A DNA stretch of 64,000 nt from RUG14871 sp045539425 (GTDB lineage Bacteria > Bacillota_I > Bacilli_A > Erysipelotrichales > Erysipelotrichaceae). Under the pieces are notes generated by a model. The model worked only from the letters and a program-made list of their open reading frames with translations. It was not told where the DNA came from and made no database searches. Where the stretch lies: positions 1 through 64,000 of the forward strand of contig JAZQFH010000021.1 in NCBI GenBank assembly GCA_045539425.1, in the 5' to 3' direction. Numbering within the stretch: the first letter of the stretch is position 1; each line of letters starts with the position of its first letter. Shown piece after piece: positions 31,009 to 39,675 of the stretch. The position numbers were made by a program, and so were the translations under genes.

Positions 31009-32697
31009 ATGGAACAAACCAACTGGTATAAAGAAGCGGTAGTCTATCAGATTTACCCGTTCAGTTTTCTTGACGCAAACAATGACGGCTACGGGGATAT
31101 CGAAGGGATCTTACGCAAGCTCGATTACATCAAAGACCTGGGTGTCACAGCCATCTGGTTTTCACCGCTCTACGTCTCGCCGGACTATGATTACGGCTAT
31201 GATATTGCGGACTATTACAATATCGACGCGAAGTTCGGAACCATGGAGGACTTCAAGCGTCTTTTAGATGAGTGTCATAAGCGCGGTTTAAGAGTGATCA
31301 TGGACATGGTCATGAACCATACCTCCACATTCCACCCGTGGTTTTTAGAAGCCGTGAAAGATCCGGAGAGCAAATACCGCGATTACTACATCATACGTAA
31401 GGGTATTAAAAAAGGGGATAAGCTTTTGCCGCCGACCAACTGGGCTTCCACCTTTACGGGAAGCGCCTGGGAGCAGATTGAAGGAAGTGAGGACTTCTAT
31501 CTGCATCTTTTCTGCAAGGAGCAGGCGGATCTGAACTGGGAGAATCCGGAAGTGCGTCTTGAGATGGCAAAGATCTTAAACTACTGGCTGGAAATGGGCG
31601 TGGACGGCTTCCGTTTTGACGTTTTCAACATGTATTCGAAAGTTTACCCGATGCAGGATGATACGGATAGAAACAGCTTCCAGAAAGGCGCAAAATACTT
31701 TGTGGACGGTCCGCGCATGCACGAGTTTTTGAAAGAACTGACTGCGGCTTCGATGGAGCACTTCGACTGCTTCTCCGTCGGGGAATCCTACCATCCGTCC
31801 GAAGAGAACGCTCTGGAATATGTCAGAGAAGAGAATCACGAACTGAATGCGATCTTCAACTTTGCCCATCTGGATGCGGACAATATCGGCGGAGCGAAAT
31901 TCTTCCGCAAACCGTTTGATCTGCTTCAGTTTAAGGAAGGGCTGCTCTCACCGCAGAGTAAACTCTATGGCTTGGGTTGGAATACGCTGGTACTGGAAAA
32001 CCATGACAATCCGCGTGCGATTTCCCGCTTCTCCATCGATGCGGAGCACTACCGCTATGAGGCGGCAACGATGCTGGCAATGATCACCTATCTCGGCTAT
32101 GGGACACCGTTTGTCTATATGGGACAGGAGTTCGGTGCGCTCAATACCGACTTTAAATCCATCGATGAAATGAAAGATCCGGTCAGCCACTTTGTCTATG
32201 AGCTCTTATGTCACTACGGCGTACCGAAGCGTCTGGCGTTCTCCTTTATCAAATACGGAGCCAGGGATCACTCACGCGTTCCAATGGCGTGGGACAACAG
32301 TGAAAACGGCGGTTTCAATACGGGAACGACCCCGTGGCAGTGCGTCAATCCGCTGTATCATAAGATCAACGCGGAAGCCGATCTGAAAGCGGGAAAGTCC
32401 ATCTACCGCTTCTATCAGAAACTCTTTGCGCTGCGCAAAAGCGAGAAGACGCTCATCTACGGTAAAACGGAGGAGTATGATCATTCGAACAGGAAAATTG
32501 TCTCTTACCTGCGTCAGGGAGAAGATAATTGTTTCTTTGTTGTTGCCAACTTCTCGAAATCCTTTACGCGTTATGAACTGCCATTTGATTTCAAAAGAGC
32601 GCAGGTGCGCTTAGACAACTATGACAGTATCAAGGAAGAGGGGAATACGGTGGAACTGAAACCGTATCAGGCACTCCTCTTTGAGTTAAAGGGATGA
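31009..32697 (+). CDS. Alpha-glucosidase, glycoside hydrolase family 13 (oligo-1,6-glucosidase/TreC-like)
   Basis: 562 residues, full length for the GH13_31-type group. Markers: AVVYQIYPFSFLDANNDGYGDIEGI, AIWFSPLYVSPDYDYGYDI, MDMVMNHTS, GVDGFRFDVFN (nucleophile Asp), FSVGES (acid/base Glu), LENHDNPRA (third Asp). It is cytoplasmic, without a signal peptide, and would cleave alpha-linked glucose from short oligosaccharides or phosphorylated trehalose; the exact linkage cannot be read. A HAD phosphatase of the beta-phosphoglucomutase type follows, which fits sugar catabolism. Confidence 0.9.
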   Translation: MEQTNWYKEAVVYQIYPFSFLDANNDGYGDIEGILRKLDYIKDLGVTAIWFSPLYVSPDYDYGYDIADYYNIDAKFGTMEDFKRLLDECHKRGLRVIMDMVMNHTSTFHPWFLEAVKDPESKYRDYYIIRKGIKKGDKLLPPTNWASTFTGSAWEQIEGSEDFYLHLFCKEQADLNWENPEVRLEMAKILNYWLEMGVDGFRFDVFNMYSKVYPMQDDTDRNSFQKGAKYFVDGPRMHEFLKELTAASMEHFDCFSVGESYHPSEENALEYVREENHELNAIFNFAHLDADNIGGAKFFRKPFDLLQFKEGLLSPQSKLYGLGWNTLVLENHDNPRAISRFSIDAEHYRYEAATMLAMITYLGYGTPFVYMGQEFGALNTDFKSIDEMKDPVSHFVYELLCHYGVPKRLAFSFIKYGARDHSRVPMAWDNSENGGFNTGTTPWQCVNPLYHKINAEADLKAGKSIYRFYQKLFALRKSEKTLIYGKTEEYDHSNRKIVSYLRQGEDNCFFVVANFSKSFTRYELPFDFKRAQVRLDNYDSIKEEGNTVELKPYQALLFELKG

Positions 32698-32716
32698 GAA
32701 ATATCGTAAAATCCGA

Positions 32717-32722
32717 TATAAT
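32717..32722 (+). promoter_or_regulatory. TATAAT just upstream of the HAD gene (possible leaderless start)
   Basis: The hexamer ends 8 bases before the ATG, so a transcript starting at the usual distance would have almost no leader, and no SD is present. No good -35 is visible, so cotranscription with the GH13 gene is the alternative. Confidence 0.35.
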
Positions 32723-32730
32723 AGTTTTAT

Positions 32731-33435
32731 ATGGCAAAAGGATTGATATTCGACTTTAACGGCACGATGATTTTAGATTCAAAGATCCAGGTGGAAGCCT
32801 GGATCAAGTTTCTGGAAGAACTTTTGAAGCGTGAGGTCAGCGTGGAGGAATACGAGGAATACGTTTACGGCAAGATCAATGCGGAAGTGATGCATCACTT
32901 TTTGGATCCGGATATGAGCTATGAAGAAGCGCAGAAGTACGGAGACAGAAAGGAAGAGATCTACATCCAGATGGTCAAAGACCGTAAGATTCCCTTAGCT
33001 GACGGACTGGAAGAGTTCTTAAGGAAATGCCGCGAATGCAATATCCCGCTTGCCATGGCGACAAGTGCGCCATATATTGTGGTAAGAAGCCTCTATGATC
33101 ACTATCACTTGGAGCGCTTTCTGCCTTTTGATCATATTGTTTATGACCATCCGGAATTCCGCGGCAAACCCGCGCCGGACCTGTATCTTGAGGCACTGCG
33201 TGTCTTAGGCCTTTCCGCCAGTGAGTGCGTCAGTTTTGAAGACTCCAGAAGCGGAATCATGGCTGCCCGCAATGCCGGGATTTCCACCATTTTTGTTCTG
33301 GATCCATATGATGACTATACGGAAGGATTCCCGTTAAAAGACTGGGACTATCGTGTCATTCATGATTTCTCATCTCTTCAGATTCAGAAAGAAGATTCGG
33401 GTTCACAGAATGTTCAGATTTGGAATGTAAAATAA
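32731..33435 (+). CDS. HAD-superfamily phosphatase/phosphomutase-like protein
   Basis: 234 residues. GLIFDFNGTMILDS is HAD motif I with Asp8 nucleophile but Asn10 where beta-phosphoglucomutase and most phosphatases have the acid/base Asp. Motif II lies in MATSAPY, the lysine in RGKPAPDLYLEAL, and motif IV in FEDSRSGIMAARNAGI. The cap domain is helical (residues ~15-85) as in the phosphoglucomutase branch. It follows an alpha-glucosidase gene by 33 bases, so a sugar phosphate is a likely substrate; a mutase role is doubtful because of Asn10. Confidence 0.85.
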   Translation: MAKGLIFDFNGTMILDSKIQVEAWIKFLEELLKREVSVEEYEEYVYGKINAEVMHHFLDPDMSYEEAQKYGDRKEEIYIQMVKDRKIPLADGLEEFLRKCRECNIPLAMATSAPYIVVRSLYDHYHLERFLPFDHIVYDHPEFRGKPAPDLYLEALRVLGLSASECVSFEDSRSGIMAARNAGISTIFVLDPYDDYTEGFPLKDWDYRVIHDFSSLQIQKEDSGSQNVQIWNVK

Positions 33436-33443
33436 ACGTATGA

Positions 33444-33461
33444 TATAATCGAAAAGGTGAT
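33444..33461 (+). promoter_or_regulatory. Candidate -10 and SD for lspA operon
   Basis: TATAAT at 33444-33449 is followed by AAGGTGA within a very short leader before the ATG at 33465. No clear -35. Confidence 0.4.
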
Positions 33462-33464
33462 TTT

Positions 33465-33920
33465 ATGAAACGAAATGAAGGAATATTACTGGGTGTACTG
33501 TTTTTTGTCGACATCCTTTCCAAATATCTGATGGAACATTTCATCTTATTGGGAAATTCCATCCGGATCATCCCGGATTTTTTCTATCTTACAACGGTAC
33601 ACAATACCGGCGCGGCCTGGGGCATGTTAAGTGGAAGAATGGAATTCTTCTTTGTTATCACACTTGTGGTCGTGGGTGTGATCGGGTACATGCTGTTCGA
33701 TGAGAAAAGCAAGAGTCCGCTATTACGGACTGCTTTGATTCTGGTCTTGGCCGGAACGCTGGGCAACTTCTATGACCGGCTCTTATTCGGCTATGTGCGT
33801 GACTTTCTGGATTTCTATATCTTCGGCTATAACTATCCGGTCTTTAACTTTGCGGACTGCTATTTAGTCATCGGCTTTTTCATTCTGGCATTCTGCATCA
33901 TCAAAAGCGAAGAGGAGTAG
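33465..33920 (+). CDS. lspA: Lipoprotein signal peptidase (signal peptidase II)
   Basis: 151 residues with four membrane segments. Motifs VHNTGAAWG, GTLGNFYDRL and PVFNFADCYLVIG carry the conserved Asn/Asp residues, the two catalytic aspartates being in YVRDFLDF and NFADCY. It cuts the signal peptide of prolipoproteins such as the sugar-binding lipoprotein at 40672. rluD follows after 3 bases, the usual lspA-rluD arrangement. Confidence 0.95.
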   Translation: MKRNEGILLGVLFFVDILSKYLMEHFILLGNSIRIIPDFFYLTTVHNTGAAWGMLSGRMEFFFVITLVVVGVIGYMLFDEKSKSPLLRTALILVLAGTLGNFYDRLLFGYVRDFLDFYIFGYNYPVFNFADCYLVIGFFILAFCIIKSEEE

Positions 33921-33923
33921 GCA

Positions 33924-34841
33924 ATGGAAACTTTGGAATTCGTCGTCAGTAAGGAAGATGAGAAAACAAGACTCGATAAGTATCTTTCCGCGCATTCGGA
34001 TCTTTCCCGCAGTCGCATTCAGAATCTGATCGATGAAGGTTTTGTGAGCGTTAATGATGCCGAAAGCAAGTCCAGCTACAAGCTGAGGGAGAATGATGAG
34101 ATCCGCCTGGAGATTCCGGAAGAGAAGGAACTCTCCGTGGAGCCGATCCCGATGGATCTGGATATCGTCTATGAAGACCATGATGTCATCGTGGTCAATA
34201 AGCCGCGCGGCTTAGTGGTCCATCCGGCAGATACGTACAAGGAGCCGACACTGGTCAACGGACTGCTGTATCATTGCAAGGACTTAAGCGGAATCAACGG
34301 GGTACTGCGACCGGGAATCGTACACCGGATTGACAAGGATACAACGGGACTTTTGATTGTTGCGAAAAACGACGTGGCGCATGAGTCTTTAGTGAAACAG
34401 CTGCAAATTAAAAGCGTATCACGCAAATACCTGGCTATCGTACACGGGAATATTGAGCATGACTTCGGCACGATCGATGCACCGATCGGCCGTGATAAAA
34501 ACGACCGTCTGAAAATGGCGGTCACGGAAGACGGAAGAAATGCCGTCACGCATTTTACGGTGAAGGAGCGCTTTAAGGACTACTGTCTGGTGGAGTGCCG
34601 CCTGGAAACAGGCAGAACGCATCAGATCCGCGTCCACATGGCGTTTATCCATCATCCGGTGGCAGGGGATCCGAAATACGGACCGCGCAAGACCTTAGCG
34701 TGTGACGGTCAGCTTCTGCACGCCTACGAACTGACATTTACCCATCCGGTATCAGGAAAACAGATCACGGTGAACTGTGACTTGCCGGAGGATTTTAAGA
34801 ACATCTTAGAGGAACTGCGCAAAGAGAATGGCAATCGGTAA
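33924..34841 (+). CDS. rluD: Pseudouridine synthase, RluA/RluD family
   Basis: 305 residues: S4 RNA-binding domain (TRLDKYLSAHSDLSRSRIQNLIDEGFVSVN) then the synthase domain with the catalytic motif HRIDKDTTGLLIVAKN and CRLETGRTHQIRVHMAF, HPVAGDPKYG. It isomerises uridines in 23S rRNA (RluD-type sites inferred from neighbourhood with lspA). It overlaps the rhomboid gene by 14 bases. Confidence 0.94.
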   Translation: METLEFVVSKEDEKTRLDKYLSAHSDLSRSRIQNLIDEGFVSVNDAESKSSYKLRENDEIRLEIPEEKELSVEPIPMDLDIVYEDHDVIVVNKPRGLVVHPADTYKEPTLVNGLLYHCKDLSGINGVLRPGIVHRIDKDTTGLLIVAKNDVAHESLVKQLQIKSVSRKYLAIVHGNIEHDFGTIDAPIGRDKNDRLKMAVTEDGRNAVTHFTVKERFKDYCLVECRLETGRTHQIRVHMAFIHHPVAGDPKYGPRKTLACDGQLLHAYELTFTHPVSGKQITVNCDLPEDFKNILEELRKENGNR

Positions 34842-36078
34842 AAAGCAGATCTACAGCTTTCAGGTAGCCGCCTACCTGATGAAACATTACGGATATGAAG
34901 TGATCCGCGTCCGCTCCGGTCAGAATCCCGAAGAGGAAATCTGGCTGATGCAGGAAAACGGAATTTTTCCGCTGGTCCGCATCACGCCCTTTGCGGCACA
35001 AAGTGACCGTTTTGAGCTGGAGCGGCTTCTAATGACGCGTGAAAAAGTCTTTGAGGCACTGGAACTCGACGGCGGAAAGCTCCTATGTATCCACATCAAT
35101 GAAGAGCAGCCGACCCAGTATCATAAGGATATTCTGGAGTACTGTTTAGAGAAGGACTTCGCCAGCAGTGACGAGCTGGATAACATCTTCCCGGGAATAC
35201 GGAGTCTACTCAAGGAAATCAAAAACCCGGTCAGGGAATACCGGGAAGTCTTAAAAGAGATCCATGAAGTCAATAACGCCAATCATCAGAAAAGCAAGCC
35301 GACGCTCAAAAACCTGCCTCTGAGCTATTCGATCATTATTCTCTGCACGGCCATCTTTGTTTTGGCACTTCTGGCAGGGAAGAAGTTCTCCGATGACGTT
35401 CTGGGCGGGATCTTAATGGGTGCGTATTACAAGACGCTGGTTCTGGGCAACCACGAATTCCACCGTCTGATTACATACGGCTTTGTGCATACGGAATTCT
35501 TCCACTTATTTATGAATATGTACGCGCTTTATTCCATCGGTCCAGCGATGGAGCGCGTTTACGGCAAAAAGAAGTTCCTCCTGGCGCTTTTAGTCAGCAT
35601 CTTTGTCGGGGGACTTGCCGTTATGGCAGGCAGCTACAACGAAGTCTCGCTTGGCTTAAGCGGGGGATTATACGGACTATTGGCCATGTTACTGGTGTAT
35701 GCCGTTGAAACGGGAGCCATCCGTAACCCGCGGATTGCCCGGACGTTTACAAGCGTTCTGATTATCAACATCCTGATTTCCTTTATGCCCTCGGTTTCTT
35801 TGTTGGGACACCTTGGCGGCTTTATTGCAGGGGCGCTTTTGGGAATCATTTTCTCAAAGAAGGAATCCTGGAAGTCATTGCGTACCAACAGTACGGTGGC
35901 GCTGGTTCTTTTGATCGGTGTGATCGGCTTCTTAATTGCCCGTGATCCGAAGTATGGTACAATGTATCTGGGAACGGATTACGGTTATGTCAACGCCTTG
36001 CGGCAGTTGGATTTACGTTTTCTTGCCCGGATTGCCGAAAGCAATCTGCTCAAATATTATCAGATCGTAGGAGGATAA
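34828..36078 (+). CDS. Rhomboid-family intramembrane serine protease
   Basis: 416 residues. The N-terminal ~165 are soluble (IYSFQVAAYLMKHYGYEVIRVRSG...), then about seven membrane segments. Family motifs: HTEFFHLFMNMYALYSIGPAMER, GLSGGLYGLL with the nucleophile serine, and LGHLGGFIAG with the catalytic histidine. It cleaves membrane proteins within the bilayer; the substrate is unknown. In Bacillus the relative GluP has a similar soluble N-terminus with TPR repeats, here shorter and without visible TPR. Confidence 0.9.
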   Translation: MAIGKKQIYSFQVAAYLMKHYGYEVIRVRSGQNPEEEIWLMQENGIFPLVRITPFAAQSDRFELERLLMTREKVFEALELDGGKLLCIHINEEQPTQYHKDILEYCLEKDFASSDELDNIFPGIRSLLKEIKNPVREYREVLKEIHEVNNANHQKSKPTLKNLPLSYSIIILCTAIFVLALLAGKKFSDDVLGGILMGAYYKTLVLGNHEFHRLITYGFVHTEFFHLFMNMYALYSIGPAMERVYGKKKFLLALLVSIFVGGLAVMAGSYNEVSLGLSGGLYGLLAMLLVYAVETGAIRNPRIARTFTSVLIINILISFMPSVSLLGHLGGFIAGALLGIIFSKKESWKSLRTNSTVALVLLIGVIGFLIARDPKYGTMYLGTDYGYVNALRQLDLRFLARIAESNLLKYYQIVGG

Positions 36079-36082
36079 GAAG

Positions 36083-36562
36083 ATGAAACGTGCAGAAGGT
36101 GTCTTAAGCTGGGATGAATACTTCATGGGGCTGGCCAAACTGAGTGCCATGCGTTCCAAGGATCCGAACACGCAGGTCGGTGCCTGTATCGTAAACCCTG
36201 CCAAAAAGGTCGTAGGTCTTGGATACAACGGCATGCCGTACGGCTGCGATGATGACAGCTACCCGTGGGAAAGAGAAGGCGGCGTATTGAATACGAAGTA
36301 TGCCTTTGTCGTCCATGCGGAACTCAATGCCATCTTAAACAGCACCACTTCATTAGAAGGATGCACGCTCTATGTTTCCCTGTTCCCGTGCAATGAATGC
36401 GCCAAGGCCATCATTCAGAGCGGCATCAAGCGCGTGGTGTATGAATCCGATAAATATGCGGCTCTGGAGAATTTCAAGGCGAGTAAGAAGATGCTTCGTG
36501 ATAGCGGCGTGGAATTATGCCAGATGGATAAAGTCATCGAAATCAAAGCAGAACTGAAATAG
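36083..36562 (+). CDS. comEB: dCMP deaminase (ComEB type)
   Basis: 159 residues. Zinc-site motifs HAELNAI and PCNECAKAIIQSG, with NTQVGACIV and GLGYNGMPYG at the N-terminal side, match deoxycytidylate deaminases, which make dUMP for thymidylate synthesis. SD AGGAGG-like (GTAGGAGGATAAGAAG). It follows the rhomboid gene by 4 bases and is part of the lspA operon. Confidence 0.93.
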   Translation: MKRAEGVLSWDEYFMGLAKLSAMRSKDPNTQVGACIVNPAKKVVGLGYNGMPYGCDDDSYPWEREGGVLNTKYAFVVHAELNAILNSTTSLEGCTLYVSLFPCNECAKAIIQSGIKRVVYESDKYAALENFKASKKMLRDSGVELCQMDKVIEIKAELK

Positions 36563-36578
36563 AAAGTGGAGAATAATC

Positions 36579-36890
36579 ATGATCAAAATCTACGGAATGC
36601 CGACGTGCCCGTACTGCGATTACGTTCATGAGCAGGTCAAGGGACGCGAGGATGAATTTGAATACATCAACATCGGAGAGAATATCCGCAATATGAGCGC
36701 GTTTATACGCCTGCGTGACACAAATCCCGTTTTTGACCGTCTGAAAGCGATGGGGGATGTCGGAATCCCGGCCTTCGTCTTTGAAGACGGCAGAGTCTCC
36801 ACAGATCCTGCGGATGCGGGACTCATCGAATACGGAACGAATATGGCGTGCTCGATTGAGGATCATAAAAGCGGCAGAAAAGGCTGCTAG
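36579..36890 (+). CDS. Glutaredoxin-related protein
   Basis: 103 residues. MIKIYGMPTCPYCDYV has the redox CPYC motif at residues 10-13; VGIPAFVFEDG gives the cis-proline. The spacing of about 50 residues between them fits a compact glutaredoxin-like fold with an extra C-terminal tail ending KGC. It probably reduces disulfides in the cytoplasm. Last gene of the lspA operon, before a strong terminator. Confidence 0.82.
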   Translation: MIKIYGMPTCPYCDYVHEQVKGREDEFEYINIGENIRNMSAFIRLRDTNPVFDRLKAMGDVGIPAFVFEDGRVSTDPADAGLIEYGTNMACSIEDHKSGRKGC

Positions 36891-36904
36891 AGAATAGAAA
36901 CAGC

Positions 36905-36937
36905 ACAGGCTGATGCATTGCATCAGCCTGTTTTTTT
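36905..36937. terminator. Terminator between converging genes
   Basis: Perfect 11-bp stem ACAGGCTGATG / CATCAGCCTGT with a 5-base loop, followed by seven T on the plus strand. On the minus strand it is followed by a weaker T-rich stretch, so it may serve both genes. Confidence 0.9.
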
Positions 36938-36946
36938 GTCTTTTTC

Positions 36947-38005
36947 TTAAGGAAGATAGGTGGAAAGGGCGGAATTGCGGCGGTAGGCGCTCGGCGTGGT
37001 GCTGTAATGCTTGCGGAAGACGCGGATAAAGTTCTCCACGTTTTCATACCCGATCTGAAGTGAGATCTGGCTGATGGACAGACTCGTGGATTTTAAAAGC
37101 GAGATCGCGTGCTTCATTCTGGCATCCGTCAATAGCTCCATAAACGTCTTGCCGGTTACTTTTTTTATAAAACGGGAAGTATATTCCGGCGTGTAATGGT
37201 ATTTTGCAGCAACATCCTCGAGCGTGATGGTGTTGTGATTCTCCTGGATATAGGCGACGACATCATAGGCCAGATCAGCGTTGTAGGAGTTTGTGGAAGG
37301 CATTTCGATCGTGTCCTTGTAGTAGCGTACCAGCTTCGCAAAGAAGATGGCAAACTGGGAATAGAGGATGGCATCGTATTCCGGGTATTTGTTCACGCTC
37401 TCCAGCATCATCTCCAGTAACAGGTTCTTTAATTCCTGGTCGTTTCCGGTATGGAAGATCAGATAGTTCCCGTCGCTTGCGTAGCGGATGTTTCGCAGGA
37501 AGAACTCCGCGAGGGGATTGTTTTTATAATAGGTCGGATTCTTGAAGACGTTTTCGATGACTTCCGCCGAGAGGATCATATCGATGATGATGGAAGTGTC
37601 CTGCACGGAAATGGAATGGGCCGTTCCCGGCGGGATAATGCAGAAGTCACCCATCTGCAAGAGTTTCCGCTCTGCGCCGACCTCATGCCTGCAGACGCCT
37701 TCATAGACATAGAAGGCTTCAAAGTAGGTGTGAAAGTGGCGGAATTCCGGGGTGTAGCAGTTGTGCTTCTGTAAACGGATCCCGATATCTCCGCTGCTGA
37801 AGAAGTATTCATCCTTCATGGCAGGGGGCATTGTCTCCTGAATTTCCGGAATAATGTAGTGTGCCTTGATCACTTCCGGAAGATCCAGATTCTTTAAAAA
37901 CGAATCAAAGGTGCGGCGGTTCTGCTTCGCTTCCTGGTAGCGTTTATAGAACATTTCGCTTTCATTCAGGTTATGAAGGTTCTGTAACAGTTCGATTTGA
38001 TTCAT
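36947..38005 (-). CDS. AraC-family regulator of the sugar ABC operon
   Basis: 352 residues, AGGT before the ATG at 38005. N-terminal cupin (FRHFHTYFEAFYVYEGVCRHEVGAERKLLQMGDFCIIPPGTAHSI) and C-terminal double HTH (ITLEDVAAKYHYTPEYTSRFIKKVTGKTFMELLTDARMKHA, SISQISLQIGYENVENFIRVFRKHYSTTPSAYRR). It is divergent from the importer/rhamnosidase operon and most likely activates it in response to the imported sugar. Confidence 0.92.
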   Translation of the reverse strand: MNQIELLQNLHNLNESEMFYKRYQEAKQNRRTFDSFLKNLDLPEVIKAHYIIPEIQETMPPAMKDEYFFSSGDIGIRLQKHNCYTPEFRHFHTYFEAFYVYEGVCRHEVGAERKLLQMGDFCIIPPGTAHSISVQDTSIIIDMILSAEVIENVFKNPTYYKNNPLAEFFLRNIRYASDGNYLIFHTGNDQELKNLLLEMMLESVNKYPEYDAILYSQFAIFFAKLVRYYKDTIEMPSTNSYNADLAYDVVAYIQENHNTITLEDVAAKYHYTPEYTSRFIKKVTGKTFMELLTDARMKHAISLLKSTSLSISQISLQIGYENVENFIRVFRKHYSTTPSAYRRNSALSTYLP

Positions 38006-38075
38006 AATGATACCTCTAAATCAAAAATAATCAATTCACTATGAATATTTTAATATTATGGATAATAAAAATCAA

Positions 38076-38089
38076 TGTAAACGGTTTCT
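38076..38089. promoter_or_regulatory. Catabolite-responsive element (cre), CcpA site
   Basis: TGTAAACGGTTTCT fits the cre consensus TGWAANCGNTNWCA at 13 of 14 positions. It lies in the 161-base region between the AraC gene and the ABC operon, just upstream of a TTGACA at 38091-38096. Catabolite repression of the operon is expected. Confidence 0.75.
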
Positions 38090-38166
38090 TTTGACAATTT
38101 TTGATTTTCTTCTTTTCCGTTATCATGAAAATGTAAACAAACGTAGCGGATAATGAGGAACGGACT

Positions 38167-39660
38167 ATGAGAAATGTTGTTAAGATCACGGATATGTCCA
38201 AGCGCTTCGGCTCCACAGTGGCACTGAATCATGTGGATATCGAGGCTTTCTCGGGAGAGATTTTGGGCCTGATCGGGGAAAACGGTTCCGGCAAGTCGAC
38301 GGTGACTTCCATCTATGCCGGAATGCAGAAAGCGGATCAGGGAGAGATGTATCTGGAAGGGGAAAAATGGCAGCCGGAAAGCATGAATGATGCCCTGAAA
38401 AAGGGAGTCGGAATGATCGTACAGGAAAACGGTACGGTACCGGGAATCACGGTTGCGGAAAACATCTATCTCGGGGAAATCACAAACTACCGCAAGGGGA
38501 TGTTTGTGAACCGGAAGCAGATGATGCAGGATGCCCAGAAGGCACTCGATCAGATCGGCGCAACCCATATCAAGGCGGAAATGATCACCGGCATGCTGGA
38601 CTTCCAGGACAGAAAACTGGTGGAAATCGCCAAGGTCATGGCTTCCTCTCCGAAAGTGCTGGTCGTTGACGAGACGACAACGGCACTCTCGCAGCGCGGC
38701 AGAGATATCATCTATGCCATCATGAACCGGATGAAAAAGGAAGATAAGACAGTGATCTTTATCTCGCATGATCTGGATGAGATCATGAATGTCTGCGACA
38801 GGCTGACGGTACTTCGTGACGGCAATATCATCCGTACGTTTGAGAAAAAAGACTTTGAGGAAAACGCCATCAAAACTTCCATGATCGGCAGGGAGTTAAG
38901 CGGAAACTATTACCGCGATGATTATGATTCCCCGGTAACAGGTAACGTCGTACTGCATGCGGAAGGGCTGAATTCAGGCAACCAGCTGAAGGATTTCTCC
39001 TTTGATCTTCATGAAGGGGAGATCCTGGGCGTCGGCGGACTTTCCCACTGCGGCATGCATACGCTCGGCAAGGTACTCTTCGGAGCGGAAGGCGTCGAAA
39101 GCGGCAGCTTTACGATTCATGGTGAGCATATCACTTCCATTGCCCAGGCGATGAAGCTGCAGGTCGGATATGTGGCAAAAGACAGAGACGTGGAATCTCT
39201 GAATCTTGAAGCCAGCATCAAGGACAATATCGCCATTGCGGGACTGGATAAGATCGCAAACGGCGGACACATCATTCTTCCAAAGAAGGAAACGGCTTAC
39301 GTACAGAGGGAAATCGATGCCTTAAGCATCAAGTGCACCGGGCCGAATCAGTATGTCTCCGCGCTTTCCGGCGGCAACAAGCAGAAGGTGGCCTTCGGTA
39401 AGTGGCTCGGCCGGGACAGTGAGATCCTGATTCTGGACTGCCCGACGCGTGGCGTGGATATCGGCGTGAAACAGGCCATGTATCAGCTGATGTATCAGAT
39501 GCGCAACGAAGGCAAATCCATACTTCTGATTTCGGAAGAGATGGCGGAGCTCATCGGCATGAGCGACAGGATCTTAATCATGAAAGACGGAAAGCTTGAG
39601 AAGGAACTGCTCAGAAGCAGGGAACTTTCGGAAGCTGATGTCATTCAGTACATGATTTAA
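38167..39660 (+). CDS. Sugar ABC transporter ATPase with two nucleotide-binding domains (RbsA/XylG type)
   Basis: 497 residues. First domain: Walker A GENGSGKSTV, Walker B VLVVDETTTAL; its signature is altered (LDFQDRK in place of LSGGQ). Second domain: GGLSHCGMHTLG in the Walker A place, which lacks the GKS/T, while the signature ALSGGNKQKVAFGKWL is intact and Walker B reads ILILDCPTRGVDIG. This asymmetry is normal for RbsA-type ATPases. It powers the importer formed with the two permeases and the binding protein downstream. SD GAGGAA. Confidence 0.93.
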   Translation: MRNVVKITDMSKRFGSTVALNHVDIEAFSGEILGLIGENGSGKSTVTSIYAGMQKADQGEMYLEGEKWQPESMNDALKKGVGMIVQENGTVPGITVAENIYLGEITNYRKGMFVNRKQMMQDAQKALDQIGATHIKAEMITGMLDFQDRKLVEIAKVMASSPKVLVVDETTTALSQRGRDIIYAIMNRMKKEDKTVIFISHDLDEIMNVCDRLTVLRDGNIIRTFEKKDFEENAIKTSMIGRELSGNYYRDDYDSPVTGNVVLHAEGLNSGNQLKDFSFDLHEGEILGVGGLSHCGMHTLGKVLFGAEGVESGSFTIHGEHITSIAQAMKLQVGYVAKDRDVESLNLEASIKDNIAIAGLDKIANGGHIILPKKETAYVQREIDALSIKCTGPNQYVSALSGGNKQKVAFGKWLGRDSEILILDCPTRGVDIGVKQAMYQLMYQMRNEGKSILLISEEMAELIGMSDRILIMKDGKLEKELLRSRELSEADVIQYMI

Positions 39661-39675
39661 AAGGAGCGAACGTAT

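Noticed and set aside
36905..36937. Palindrome as an operator for the AraC gene
   Set aside because: It is at the 3' ends of both converging genes and has a T-tract, so it is a terminator.
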